NCBI GenBank assembly: GCA_035310015.1
Contig: DATGEO010000066.1
Span: 1 to 18,099 of the forward strand
Origin: DATGEO01 sp035310015
Lineage (GTDB): Bacteria; Chloroflexota; Dormibacteria; Dormibacterales; Dormibacteraceae
Length of the DNA stretch: 18,099 bases
Direction: 5' to 3'
The notes under the pieces were generated by a model. That model saw nothing but the letters and a program-made list of their open reading frames with translations, ran no database searches and was not told the origin of the DNA. Position numbers and translations under genes: made by a program. Below are positions 1-6,940 of the stretch, piece after piece; the first letter of the stretch is position 1, and each line of letters begins with the position of its first letter.

Positions 1-1008
1 AGCCAGCTCCTCTTGCTCGAGGCCCTGATCGGCGCGGTCGCGGTGGCCGGCATCGCCGTGCTCGCGCTCTTGATCATCCGCATCGGCCTGCGCCCCCTGG
101 CGCGCATGGGCGCCGTGGCGGAGGACATCGCCAAGGGCGACCTCAGCCGCCGCGTCGAGCCCTCCACCCCGGACACGGAGATCGGAAGGCTCGGCCTGGC
201 GCTCAACGGCATGCTCACGCAGATCGAGTCGGCGTTCGCGGAGCGCACGAGGTCCGAGAACCGGCTGCGCCGTTTCATCGCCGACGCGTCGCATGAGCTG
301 CGCACCCCGCTGACCTCGGTGCGCGGCTATGCGGAGATGCTGCGCCGCGGCGCCGAGAAGTCGCCCGAGGACTCGGCCCTCGCCCGGCGCCGGATAGAGG
401 AGGAATCGAAGCGGATGTCGGTGATGGTGGACGACATGCTCGTGCTTGCGCGGCTCGGACAGGGCCGGCCACTCGAGTCCCAGCCGGTCGACCTGCGGCA
501 GATCGCGCGCGACGCCGTCGCCGACGCGCATGCGGTTTCGCCCCAGCGTGAGATCTCGCTCCACGCTTCAGAGCCGGTGGTGGTCAGCGGCGACGACACG
601 CGCCTGCGTCAGGCGCTCGGCAACCTCGTACGCAACGCGCTCGTGCACACGCCTCCGGACACGCCGATCGAGGTCGGTGTCACGGCCGGCGACGGCGTCG
701 CGCGCGTCACCGTCGCGGACCACGGCCCCGGCCTGAAGCGGGATGATGCCATTCGGGTGTTCGAGCCCTTCTACCGCGCCGACCCGAGCCGCAGCCGGGA
801 CAGCGGCGGCGTCGGGCTCGGCCTGTCGATCGTCGCCGCGGTGGTCAGCGCGCACGGCGGCGACGTCAAGGTGAGCGACACGCCCGGTGGCGGGGCGACC
901 TTCGAGATGGACCTGCCCCAGGGGGGTGCGTCGGGAACAGGCTTCGCCGGGCCCGACGCCCTAAGGGGGGAGACCCCCCTCAAACAAGATGGAGTGGCCC
1001 AGAAATAG
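1..1008 (+). CDS. Sensor histidine kinase, 3' part (5' end outside window)
   Basis: Membrane sensor kinase of a two-component system; it autophosphorylates on His and passes the phosphate to a response regulator that is not in this window. The frame is open from base 1, so the sensor domain and first membrane segment lie upstream. In order are seen: a hydrophobic membrane segment (about residues 8-27), a HAMP linker (RPLARMGAVAEDIAKGDLS), a HisKA dimerisation helix with DASHELRTPL (phospho-acceptor His codon at 292-294), then the ATPase domain with N box NLVRNALVHTP, G1 DHGPGL, F box FEPFYRAD and G2 GVGLGLSIV. All boxes are intact, so the kinase should be active. The domain should end near 'FEMDLPQ'; about 27 more residues follow, rich in Gly/Pro and partly encoded by a GC-rich hairpin (964-980). 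It converges on the zinc-finger gene. The family is certain; the stimulus is unknown. Confidence 0.95.
   Translation, partial: SQLLLLEALIGAVAVAGIAVLALLIIRIGLRPLARMGAVAEDIAKGDLSRRVEPSTPDTEIGRLGLALNGMLTQIESAFAERTRSENRLRRFIADASHELRTPLTSVRGYAEMLRRGAEKSPEDSALARRRIEEESKRMSVMVDDMLVLARLGQGRPLESQPVDLRQIARDAVADAHAVSPQREISLHASEPVVVSGDDTRLRQALGNLVRNALVHTPPDTPIEVGVTAGDGVARVTVADHGPGLKRDDAIRVFEPFYRADPSRSRDSGGVGLGLSIVAAVVSAHGGDVKVSDTPGGGATFEMDLPQGGASGTGFAGPDALRGETPLKQDGVAQK
964..980 (+). repeat. Perfect 7-bp hairpin inside the kinase C-terminal tail
   Basis: AGGGGGG-AGA-CCCCCCT forms a perfect 7-bp stem with a 3-nt loop, 26 nt before the stop codon. It is translated as part of an otherwise unexplained C-terminal extension. 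No U-run follows, so it is not a classical terminator. It may be a small palindromic element inserted at the gene end that moved the stop codon downstream; that is inference. Confidence 0.55.
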
Positions 1009-1016
1009 GAAAACCG

Positions 1017-1036
1017 GCGGCGCCACTCGGCGCCGC
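1017..1036 (-). terminator. Likely terminator between convergent genes
   Basis: GCGGCGCC-ACTC-GGCGCCGC is a perfect 8-bp stem with a 4-nt loop in the 54-bp gap between the kinase stop and the zinc-finger stop. Read on the minus strand, the stem is followed by CGGTTTTCC, a short T-run, so it fits an intrinsic terminator for the minus-strand genes best. It may also stop kinase transcripts, though no T-run is present in that direction. Confidence 0.6.
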
Positions 1037-1062
1037 TGGCTGTTGAGCTACAAGGTCTTCAG

Positions 1063-1230
1063 TTACTCGTTGACGGCTCGCTTGTAGTCTGGCTCTTCGC
1101 CTTCCTCGCCGTCGTTCATGCGCTCGCCGCCCTCCGCGGGCTGCGACTGCATGCCGGCGTGCATCAGAGCCTTGTGCTGAGCGAGCTTGTCGGCTGTGTC
1201 GAACTCTTCGTCACAGACGTCGCACCTCAT
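1063..1230 (-). CDS. Small C2H2 zinc-finger protein (55 aa)
   Basis: A 55-residue protein with one C2H2-type finger at its N-terminus: C3-x2-C6-x12-H19-x4-H24. An acidic tail follows (DGEEGEEPDYK). Such small single-finger proteins occur in GC-rich soil bacteria; they may bind nucleic acid or protein, but no role is established. The ATG at 1230 is chosen because AAGGAGG lies 9 nt upstream, a textbook ribosome binding site. The in-frame ATG at 1239 directly abuts that site, and the longer open frame to 1302 has no finger-like sequence. It is the last minus-strand gene before the putative terminator. The zinc ligands are seen directly; the function is unknown. Confidence 0.8.
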   Translation of the reverse strand: MRCDVCDEEFDTADKLAQHKALMHAGMQSQPAEGGERMNDGEEGEEPDYKRAVNE

Positions 1231-1347
1231 TCCGGCCATCCTCCTTTTTAGGATTGGAGCGCGAGGCGCCACGACACTCACATGCCCGCGCCTACCTAAC
1301 AAACGTTCCCGCTCCGCGAACTACCGGAGCGCGGCGCGAGGCTCCGA

Positions 1348-1554
1348 TCAGGCCGCCGGCCGCTCCTGCTGAGCGGAATCGCGCCGCTCGCGAAGCTTTT
1401 CGATCTGAACCGCGGCGTCGATCCGATCCCACAGGCGCCAGTCCGCCTCAGAGCGCCAGACCTGGTCGAGCAGCGACTCCCACTGCGTCCGCAGGTCGGG
1501 TACGTCCGGCCGCGTGCCCTGGCCCCGATCATTCCTTCCTTTCAGCATTCCCAT
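1348..1554 (-). CDS. Small hypothetical protein (about 68 aa)
   Basis: No family recognised. The protein is hydrophilic and probably helical, with several Trp (QWESLLDQVWRSEADWRLWDRIDAAVQIEKLRERR), so it may form a short coiled coil or a protein-binding helix. It has no signal peptide or membrane segment. Third codon positions are strongly GC-rich in this frame, whereas the overlapping frame on the same strand gives a low-complexity Arg/Ser/Gly product, so this frame is taken as the real one. The start is uncertain: ATG 1554 or ATG 1548, with a weak AGGGACGG upstream; the frame stays open to an ATG at 1581. It lies between the zinc-finger and beta-propeller genes on the same strand. Confidence 0.6.
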   Translation of the reverse strand: MGMLKGRNDRGQGTRPDVPDLRTQWESLLDQVWRSEADWRLWDRIDAAVQIEKLRERRDSAQQERPAA

Positions 1555-1650
1555 CACCGTCCCTACACCAGAAACGTGCATCCGCCCGCCGGACGGCTAC
1601 TACGGATGCGGTGATTTGCGGTGCGGTGTATTGCGTAGTCCCGACGCACG

Positions 1651-2664
1651 CTACTTCGTCCAAGCGGGCGCGGCCGACGAGTCCAGGCCGACGTTCTGCG
1701 TGATCGGCCGCGCGCTGGTCGGCGACGAGGACGCCGTCGACTGGACGATCCACAGCTGGAAAGGCTCTCCGGTGTGCACCGGCGCCAGGAAGGCGATCGT
1801 CTGGCCGTCGGGCGAGAACACCGGCGAGGCGGCGAGCTGGCCGCGCGCGAGGATGGTCTCCGGTCCGATGGTTGACGACGACAGGTCGAGCCTGGCGGTG
1901 ACCAGCCCGGTGGACTGGAGGCCGGTCTGGCGGCAGACCATCGCGATCATCGACTCGTCGGGTGAGACCGCCGGCTGGGCGCAGTTCTCGTCCGGCTGGG
2001 TGAGCGCGGTTCCGGCCAGGCCCGGGCGGTTGACGATCCACACCTGCGAATGGACCTGCGACCGCAGGTCGATGGAGAACTTGGTGTAGATCAAGCCGCC
2101 GTTCTTCAAGGGCACGGGGTCGGCGTCGCCGCCGGTGTAGTCGTTGGGCACGGTCCACTGCACCACGCCGCCTGACCCATCACTTGCCAGCGCGAAGATC
2201 GCCAGGTCCACGAGATAGGTCGCGTACGGGTCCTTGTCGTCGTAGCTGTAGAGCACGCTCGAGCCGTCGGCGCTGAAGCGGGGATAGAACGCCCAGTGGT
2301 TGCCCTCGACCTGCGTCGACTGGTGATGGGTCAGCTGGCGCTCTATGCGGCCGTTCGAAGTGAGCAGGTAGACGTCCGAGTAGTTGAGGTAGCGCCGCAC
2401 GGCGACGAGCTGCGTCCCGTCCGCGCTGACCGCGGGCTGCGTCCAGCCGGCGTTGTCCGTGATCTGCGTGAAGGCGCCGTCCTTGAAGCGGTAGATGGCG
2501 CCCTGCTGGGCGACGTACATCGTGCCCGGCAGCGCTTCCGCCCGCGTGGAGGACGGCTTCACCACGCTTCCCCCATTGGTCTTCAGCACCCCCGCCACGT
2601 GGTAGACGCCGAACCCGAAGGCGGCCATGGCGACCAGCAGGACGATGTGGGTGAGCGCCTTCAC
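1651..2664 (-). CDS. Membrane-anchored beta-propeller protein (PD40/TolB-like)
   Basis: 337 residues starting at GTG. An N-terminal hydrophobic segment (about residues 5-26) with no clear cleavage site should anchor it, leaving the rest outside the membrane. The extracellular part carries repeated PD40/WD40-like blades: QPAVSADGTQLVAV, YPRFSADGSSVLYS, QPAVSPDESMIAMV and SPVFSPDGQTIAFL. Such propellers usually bind proteins or glycans and rarely catalyse. The start overlaps the LCP stop as GTGA (2661-2664), so the two are translationally coupled and probably act together at the cell envelope. LpqB, another actinobacterial envelope propeller, is a possible analogy because a sensor kinase lies nearby, but the lipoprotein Cys of LpqB is not seen at the N-terminus here. 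Confidence 0.82.
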   Translation of the reverse strand: MKALTHIVLLVAMAAFGFGVYHVAGVLKTNGGSVVKPSSTRAEALPGTMYVAQQGAIYRFKDGAFTQITDNAGWTQPAVSADGTQLVAVRRYLNYSDVYLLTSNGRIERQLTHHQSTQVEGNHWAFYPRFSADGSSVLYSYDDKDPYATYLVDLAIFALASDGSGGVVQWTVPNDYTGGDADPVPLKNGGLIYTKFSIDLRSQVHSQVWIVNRPGLAGTALTQPDENCAQPAVSPDESMIAMVCRQTGLQSTGLVTARLDLSSSTIGPETILARGQLAASPVFSPDGQTIAFLAPVHTGEPFQLWIVQSTASSSPTSARPITQNVGLDSSAAPAWTK

Positions 2665-3650
2665 TGCGGGAAGTTCTGCTGCACGACCGGGAGGATCTGG
2701 TCCCAGTTGGGGAACACCACCGACTGGCCGTCAGCCCAACCCTCTGACGTGTACGGCGTCTCGAGGATGATCCGCTTCACGTCGGACGAGTTGTACTGGT
2801 CGAGGACCGAGAACATCTGGCGCATCCGGTCCATGTCCATGCTCGTCTTGAACTCGCCGTTCATCGCGGCGGCGAGGGCCGGGAAATCCGCGATGTTGAT
2901 GTGCTTCGCCTCCGCCTTCATCGCGAGCAGCAGCTCCTGCTGACGCTCGGACCGCGCGAAGTCTCCGCGCAGGTCGCCATGGCGCGAGCGCACGTACTGC
3001 AGCGCATGGACTCCGTCGAGGTGCACAGCGCCCGGCAGCACGGCGACGCGGTAGTAGCTGTACGGGCTCGACGTATTGATGTCGGCGGGGTAGAAGTCGT
3101 CCAGCACCGGGTTGGTGACGATGAGGTTCACCCCGCCCATCGCATCGATGAGCTTGATCAGGCCTTTGAGACCGATCCACACGTAGTCGTCGACGTGGAC
3201 GTGGAAGTTCTGCTGCACCGCGGCGATGGAGGACTCGACGCCGCCGGTCTGGTACGCGGTGTCTATCTTGCCCACGCCCTGTCCTGGAATCGGCACCCAC
3301 AGGTCGCGGGGAATCGACATCATCGTGACCTGCTTGGTCGACGGGTCGACGCGCACCAGGATCATCGATTGGGTGTTGTACTGGTCGGTGACGAACTTCG
3401 AGTCGTCGTCCGATCCGAGGAGCAGCACGGTGAACGGCTGCGTCGGACCTGACGCGATCGGGTTCAGAATCCCGCCTCCTGACGTCACCACCGGTGTGCT
3501 CGACGACTGGAAGACGGGGAAGAAGTAGACCAGGAGACCGAGGAGCCCGGCCACCAGGAAGCCCGCGATGATTCGCGAGGTTCTTGGCAGCGGACTCGCC
3601 CGCGGACCCTCGTCCTCGGTCCGAGCGCGCCAGGGCGCGAAATCACTCAT
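2661..3650 (-). CDS. LytR-CpsA-Psr (LCP) family envelope glycopolymer transferase
   Basis: LCP proteins attach undecaprenyl-linked glycopolymers (teichoic acid, arabinogalactan, capsule) to peptidoglycan outside the membrane. In this 329-residue protein a short cytoplasmic N-terminus precedes a membrane helix (about 26-46). The LCP domain shows VLLLGSDDD (76-83), SIPRDLWVPIPG (112-123), GKIDTAY (127-133), GAVHLDG (207-213), and the conserved Arg/Asp-rich block ending FARSERQQELL (231-241), the lipid-phosphate and Mg-binding face. The key Asp and Arg residues are present. The start is ATG with GAGGGGGC upstream. It is the first gene of a two-gene unit with the beta-propeller, and is divergent from the glycosidase-like gene, which also points to envelope polysaccharide. 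The polymer cannot be told from the sequence. Confidence 0.93.
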   Translation of the reverse strand: MSDFAPWRARTEDEGPRASPLPRTSRIIAGFLVAGLLGLLVYFFPVFQSSSTPVVTSGGGILNPIASGPTQPFTVLLLGSDDDSKFVTDQYNTQSMILVRVDPSTKQVTMMSIPRDLWVPIPGQGVGKIDTAYQTGGVESSIAAVQQNFHVHVDDYVWIGLKGLIKLIDAMGGVNLIVTNPVLDDFYPADINTSSPYSYYRVAVLPGAVHLDGVHALQYVRSRHGDLRGDFARSERQQELLLAMKAEAKHINIADFPALAAAMNGEFKTSMDMDRMRQMFSVLDQYNSSDVKRIILETPYTSEGWADGQSVVFPNWDQILPVVQQNFPQ

Positions 3651-3669
3651 GGGCGGCCCCCTCGTCTGT

Positions 3670-3690
3670 TCTCAACACGAGTTCAACGCG
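3670..3690. promoter_or_regulatory. Candidate tandem operator, 11-nt period, between LCP and glycosidase genes
   Basis: TCTCAACACGA is followed directly by GTTCAACGCG, so TCAAC(A/G)CG recurs after exactly 11 nt. Direct repeats with an 11-nt period are the usual site of OmpR/PhoB-type response regulators; streptomycete PHO boxes use GTTCACC-like units. It lies in the divergent promoter region. Only two imperfect units are seen, so this is a weak candidate. Confidence 0.3.
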
Positions 3691-4907
3691 TGGGCTGTGT
3701 GAACGCCCTGCCGCGAAGCGGTAACGTCATTGACGAATGCGTTTCCAAACCGATCAGCGAATTGGCACAGCGACCTGAACGCAAGCCGGGGTGTATCCAG
3801 CCTGAGATAGCCGCGCAGCGAAGTCGTTCCCGACCCGCGTCCCGAGCCCTGATGGGCTTGCTCAGCCTCCTCGTGGGCGCTCTTTTGCTGGGCAGCGAAA
3901 CTCCGCCGCCGCCACCCGCCGCGCCGCCGCTGGTGGGGTTCAGCTACAGCCCGGAGCTTTCAGAGTGGATGGGGCGAAATCCGGAGGCCGACCTCGGCTA
4001 TCTGCTTGCCACGACCAACCCCGACCTGGTCCGGCTGCCCGTGTACTGGGACGTGACGCAGCCCAGCCCGCACAACCTCGACTTCTCCTCGGTCGACGGC
4101 CTGCTCGCCGTCGTGGCCTGGCACAACAGCATCTCCGCTCGCCCGACGCGTGTCATCCTCACCATCGGCGCACGGAACTTCGTGTACCCGGAGCTGCACG
4201 TGCCCGCCTGGATCGGCCCGCGGCAGAACCCGCAGCTCGCAGGCGCGATGGTCGGCAAGGCCTACCGCTCCTACTTCGACTCCACGATCGACCGCTATCG
4301 CAACAACCCTCTCCTCTACGCATGGCAGGTCGAGAACGAGCCGTTCGACTACGTCGTCAACGAGTCGACCGGCGACGACCAGATCTCGCCCGAGCAGGTG
4401 ACGTGGGAGGTCGACGAGGTGCACCGGCTCGACGCCAACCACCGCGCCGTGACGACGAGCTTCGACGGCTGGAACGTGATGGTCGACTGGATGCAGCTCC
4501 ACGCGACGCCGCTGCTCTGGTTGCTGCACGGCTACCCGAGCGGCCATCCCGGACCGGCTCTGGACGCGGGCGACGCGCTCGGTCTCGACATCTACGTCGA
4601 CGGCGCCTCGACGCCGCTGCGGTTCAGCAGCGTCGCCCTCCGCACCTCGTGGAAGGCCGAGACCATGCAGTTCTGGGCCGGCGAGGCGCGGTCGCAGGAC
4701 AAGCAGCTGTGGCTGATGGAGATGCAGGCCGAGCCGTGGTCGGCCTCGCCGGGCGCATTCTCCACCGACGACCTGCTGGCGAGCGCGGCCACCTACCGGC
4801 GCGAGCCGTTGAACGTGGTCCTGCTGTGGGGCGCCGAGACCTGGCTGATCGACCCGGCGTGGATGAACGCCGCGGTCCGGGCGCTCTCTATACTGCGGTC
4901 GCCCTAG
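3690..4907 (+). CDS. Secreted glycoside-hydrolase-like protein, clan GH-A (TIM barrel)
   Basis: A probable exported retaining glycosidase with the (beta/alpha)8 barrel of clan GH-A (GH5/GH42-like; the family is not certain). A hydrophobic segment (about residues 55-68) after an Arg-rich stretch is a signal peptide or anchor, followed by a proline linker (TPPPPPAAPP). In the barrel, AWQVENEPF (211-219) supplies the Asn-Glu pair with E217 as acid/base, and LWLMEMQAEPW (340-350) supplies E344 as likely nucleophile, in the order expected for the clan. The start is unclear: GTG 3690 gives 405 residues, while ATG 3852 would begin right at the signal segment but loses the positive residues before it. 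Its divergent LCP neighbour suggests work on a surface polysaccharide. Its last 20 bases overlap the convergent gene. Confidence 0.75.
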   Translation: MGCVNALPRSGNVIDECVSKPISELAQRPERKPGCIQPEIAAQRSRSRPASRALMGLLSLLVGALLLGSETPPPPPAAPPLVGFSYSPELSEWMGRNPEADLGYLLATTNPDLVRLPVYWDVTQPSPHNLDFSSVDGLLAVVAWHNSISARPTRVILTIGARNFVYPELHVPAWIGPRQNPQLAGAMVGKAYRSYFDSTIDRYRNNPLLYAWQVENEPFDYVVNESTGDDQISPEQVTWEVDEVHRLDANHRAVTTSFDGWNVMVDWMQLHATPLLWLLHGYPSGHPGPALDAGDALGLDIYVDGASTPLRFSSVALRTSWKAETMQFWAGEARSQDKQLWLMEMQAEPWSASPGAFSTDDLLASAATYRREPLNVVLLWGAETWLIDPAWMNAAVRALSILRSP

Positions 4908-5268
4908 AGGTCAGGCCTCTACGCCCGTCCTCGGCGGTCTCGGTCTCGATCGCCGCCTCGATCCACGAGACGTCGGCCGGCTCGACCGGGCGACCCGCCG
5001 CCAGGCAGTCGCGCATCGAGTAGATCCGCTCGCTGCCGGCGAAGCCCTCTCGGTTGAGCCGCACCACGATCGTGCCCACCAGGATCGAGATCCGGCCGCG
5101 GATCGCGGTCATGCCGTCGATCGTCAGGTCGGGCGCCGTGTCGAGCGCGGCTGGCTCGGTGGTGATGGCCTGCCGAAGCTGTTCCAGGAGCAGGCGACGA
5201 GCCTTCGCGCGCCCGGGACGGACCGGGAAGCGGACGGTGACGGTGGAGGGCCAGGCGGGGTCTTGCAT
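4888..5268 (-). CDS. Hypothetical protein (126 aa)
   Basis: Not recognised. A soluble protein of 126 residues without signal peptide or membrane helix. The middle (ISILVGTIVVRLNREGFAGS) looks like beta-strands, and the end (IYSMRDCLAAGRPVEPADVSW) is helical with a single Cys. ATG 5268 is the first start after the divergent promoter region; no good ribosome binding site precedes it, so initiation may be weak. Its 3' end runs 20 bp into the convergent glycosidase gene, which leaves no room for a separate terminator. A -10-like TATACA and two GTTAAGT repeats lie upstream. Coding character is supported by an ordinary amino acid mix, but it remains the least certain of the mid-sized genes. Confidence 0.62.
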   Translation of the reverse strand: MQDPAWPSTVTVRFPVRPGRAKARRLLLEQLRQAITTEPAALDTAPDLTIDGMTAIRGRISILVGTIVVRLNREGFAGSERIYSMRDCLAAGRPVEPADVSWIEAAIETETAEDGRRGLTSRATAV

Positions 5269-5273
5269 CAGCC

Positions 5274-5306
5274 GTTAAGTAATCAATGAACGCTGTTAAG
5301 TGTATA
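5274..5306 (-). promoter_or_regulatory. Promoter/operator region with paired GTTAAGT direct repeats
   Basis: GTTAAGT occurs at 5274-5280 and 5295-5301, exactly 21 nt apart (two helical turns), in an AT-rich island of otherwise GC-rich DNA. On the minus strand TATACA (5301-5306) is a good -10 element for the 126-aa gene, with the first repeat abutting it, so a bound protein would cover the transcription start. No convincing -35 was found. The site could also affect the divergent ferritin-like gene. Confidence 0.45.
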
Positions 5307-5409
5307 TCGGGTCGCTGCGGAAAAAATCAAGCTGAGTGATCCAGGGCCGCCGCCCGTGCGTAACTAGGCTTCGAAGGCGCTTTCCGGCGCCCGAGCCCAG
5401 GGAGGACCG

Positions 5410-6336
5410 ATGAGCTTCAGCATCGAGCGGTACAAGGAAGAGTCGAAGAAGCTGGACACGACCGATGTGGCGTGGGAGGACGTGACCAGGTACCGGCTGT
5501 CCAGCGGTGACCTGTTCTGCCTGCACTACATGATGGACATCGAGAACCACGTCCCCCTATACCTCTCGCACCTGCTGGTGACGCGAGCGTGCATGGACCC
5601 GATCCTCACCGCGTTCCTCGCCTGCTGGAACTACGAGGAGCTCTGGCACGGCGAGAACCTGGGCAAGCTGCTCAACCTCTACGGCATCGAGTTCGACACC
5701 CAGGACAGGATCGCGCGCGTGCGCGCGAACCTCGGGCTGCAGAACTCCGTGAGCATCCTCACGACGATGGCGGGCTCGTGGCTGTCGAAGGACTTCTCCG
5801 CCGTCTACCTTTCGATCGGGGCCATCAACGAGCTCTCCACGCTCACCGGCTATCGGGCGTTGATCCGGAAGTCCGGGCACCCGGTCCTGGCCGACCTGCT
5901 CTCGCGGATCATCAAGGACGAGCGCCGCCATTTCGCCTTCTACTACAACTCCGCCAAGGAGTGGCTGACGGACAACGCCGCCGCCCAGCGCTTCGACCGC
6001 TGGATGCTCGACCGCGTGTGGGTGCCGGTGGGCAAGGGCGTCAAGAAGCAGGAGGAGGTCGACGCGCTCGCGCTCTACCTCTTCGACGACGAGCAGGGCG
6101 AGTCCGAGCTGCTGGCCCTCGACGAGAGGATCGGCCGGCTGCCGGGCCTGTCCGGCATCAAGCTCATGTCGAAGGCGCTGGACGCGGCGCGCGCGCGAGC
6201 GCGTCAGAACCCGGACTGGGGCCGCCGTCTGATCGAGGCCGAGTCCTGGGCGATCACCGCGTCCAAGCGCTCGCCGGTCGGCGAGCTGACGACGCGCCGC
6301 GGCGGCGCGCTGGAGCTGGTCGGGGAGCCGGACTAG
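5410..6336 (+). CDS. Diiron ferritin-like protein, acyl-ACP-desaturase-like
   Basis: 308 residues, all-helical, with a full set of carboxylate-bridged diiron ligands in the order used by acyl-ACP desaturases and relatives: E45 (DIENH), E77-x2-H80 (NYEELWHG), E141 (INELS) and E171-x2-H174 (KDERRHF). Such proteins use O2 at a diiron site to desaturate, hydroxylate or N-oxygenate a substrate. The fold superfamily is well supported; the substrate is not. An acyl carrier fatty chain is the first guess, since spacing and order match soluble plant-type and mycobacterial DesA desaturases. The start is ATG with GGGAGG 4 nt upstream; the leader has a small GGCGC/GCGCC hairpin (5376-5391). It is a single gene, divergent from the 126-aa gene, with the sigma factor 46 bp downstream. 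The basic C-terminal tail after residue 290 is unlike the core. Confidence 0.75.
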   Translation: MSFSIERYKEESKKLDTTDVAWEDVTRYRLSSGDLFCLHYMMDIENHVPLYLSHLLVTRACMDPILTAFLACWNYEELWHGENLGKLLNLYGIEFDTQDRIARVRANLGLQNSVSILTTMAGSWLSKDFSAVYLSIGAINELSTLTGYRALIRKSGHPVLADLLSRIIKDERRHFAFYYNSAKEWLTDNAAAQRFDRWMLDRVWVPVGKGVKKQEEVDALALYLFDDEQGESELLALDERIGRLPGLSGIKLMSKALDAARARARQNPDWGRRLIEAESWAITASKRSPVGELTTRRGGALELVGEPD

Positions 6337-6382
6337 CGCCAGACCCTCGCGCACGACCCCGCGCGTCCGCAAGATTGTCGGC

Positions 6383-6940
6383 GTGTTCCTGACGGACGCC
6401 GAGCTTGCCTCCGCGCTCGCGGCCCGCGACGAGACGGCGCTGGGACAGCTCTTCGATCGCTACGGCGCACTGGCCTACGGCGTGGCGCTGCGCATCCTCG
6501 GCGACCCCGGGCGGGCCGAGGACGCGGTGCAGGACGCGTTCCTGAAGCTCTGGCACGGCGCAGGCCGCTTCGACCCGGAGCGAGGGTCGCTGCGGACCTG
6601 GGTCGTGACCGCGGCGCGCAACCGCTCCATCGACCTGCTTAGAGGCCGCCCCGGCCGCGAGCGCCAGGAGCTGGCGCTGCGCGAGGACTTCGGCGCGCCG
6701 GCGGCCGGCCCGGAGGAGCAGGCGGAGGCCTCGCTCGAGCGGGCCGCGGTGCGGGCGGCGCTCGCGGAGCTGCCGGCCGAGCAGCGCCAGGCGGTCCAGC
6801 TCGCCTACTTCGGCGGGTACACCCAGGCCGAGATCGCGCGGCTCACGTCGGTTCCGCTCAGCACGGTCAAAGGGCGGATGCGACTTGCCCTGGAGAAGCT
6901 CGCTGCGTATCTGAAGGACAGAGGCGTGACCAATGGCTGA
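6383..6940 (+). CDS. ECF RNA polymerase sigma factor, SigK-like
   Basis: A 185-residue alternative sigma factor of the extracytoplasmic-function class. Region 2 (about 22-88) carries the core-binding DAVQDAFLKLW and the -10-reading SLRTWVVTAARNRSIDLLR; region 4 (about 125-177) has LPAEQRQAVQLAYFGGYTQAEIA followed by the helix-turn-helix SVPLSTVKGRMRLAL that reads -35 boxes. Length and domains are typical. The start is GTG 6383. Its stop overlaps the next gene by 8 bp, and that gene encodes an RskA-type anti-sigma factor, so the pair is a standard sigma/anti-sigma switch of the SigK/RskA kind. Autoregulation is usual in this family, but I could not identify its own promoter in the 46-bp gap upstream. 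Confidence 0.93.
   Translation: MFLTDAELASALAARDETALGQLFDRYGALAYGVALRILGDPGRAEDAVQDAFLKLWHGAGRFDPERGSLRTWVVTAARNRSIDLLRGRPGRERQELALREDFGAPAAGPEEQAEASLERAAVRAALAELPAEQRQAVQLAYFGGYTQAEIARLTSVPLSTVKGRMRLALEKLAAYLKDRGVTNG

Noticed and set aside
1296..1532. Alternative minus-strand frame with a better-placed AAAGGAAGG upstream of its ATG
   Set aside because: The product is low-complexity Arg/Ser/Gly, and its third positions lack the GC pattern seen in the overlapping 1348-1554 frame.
1514..2089. 191-codon + strand frame opposite the beta-propeller
   Set aside because: Shadow of the propeller gene, whose PD40 repeats are unmistakable on the other strand.
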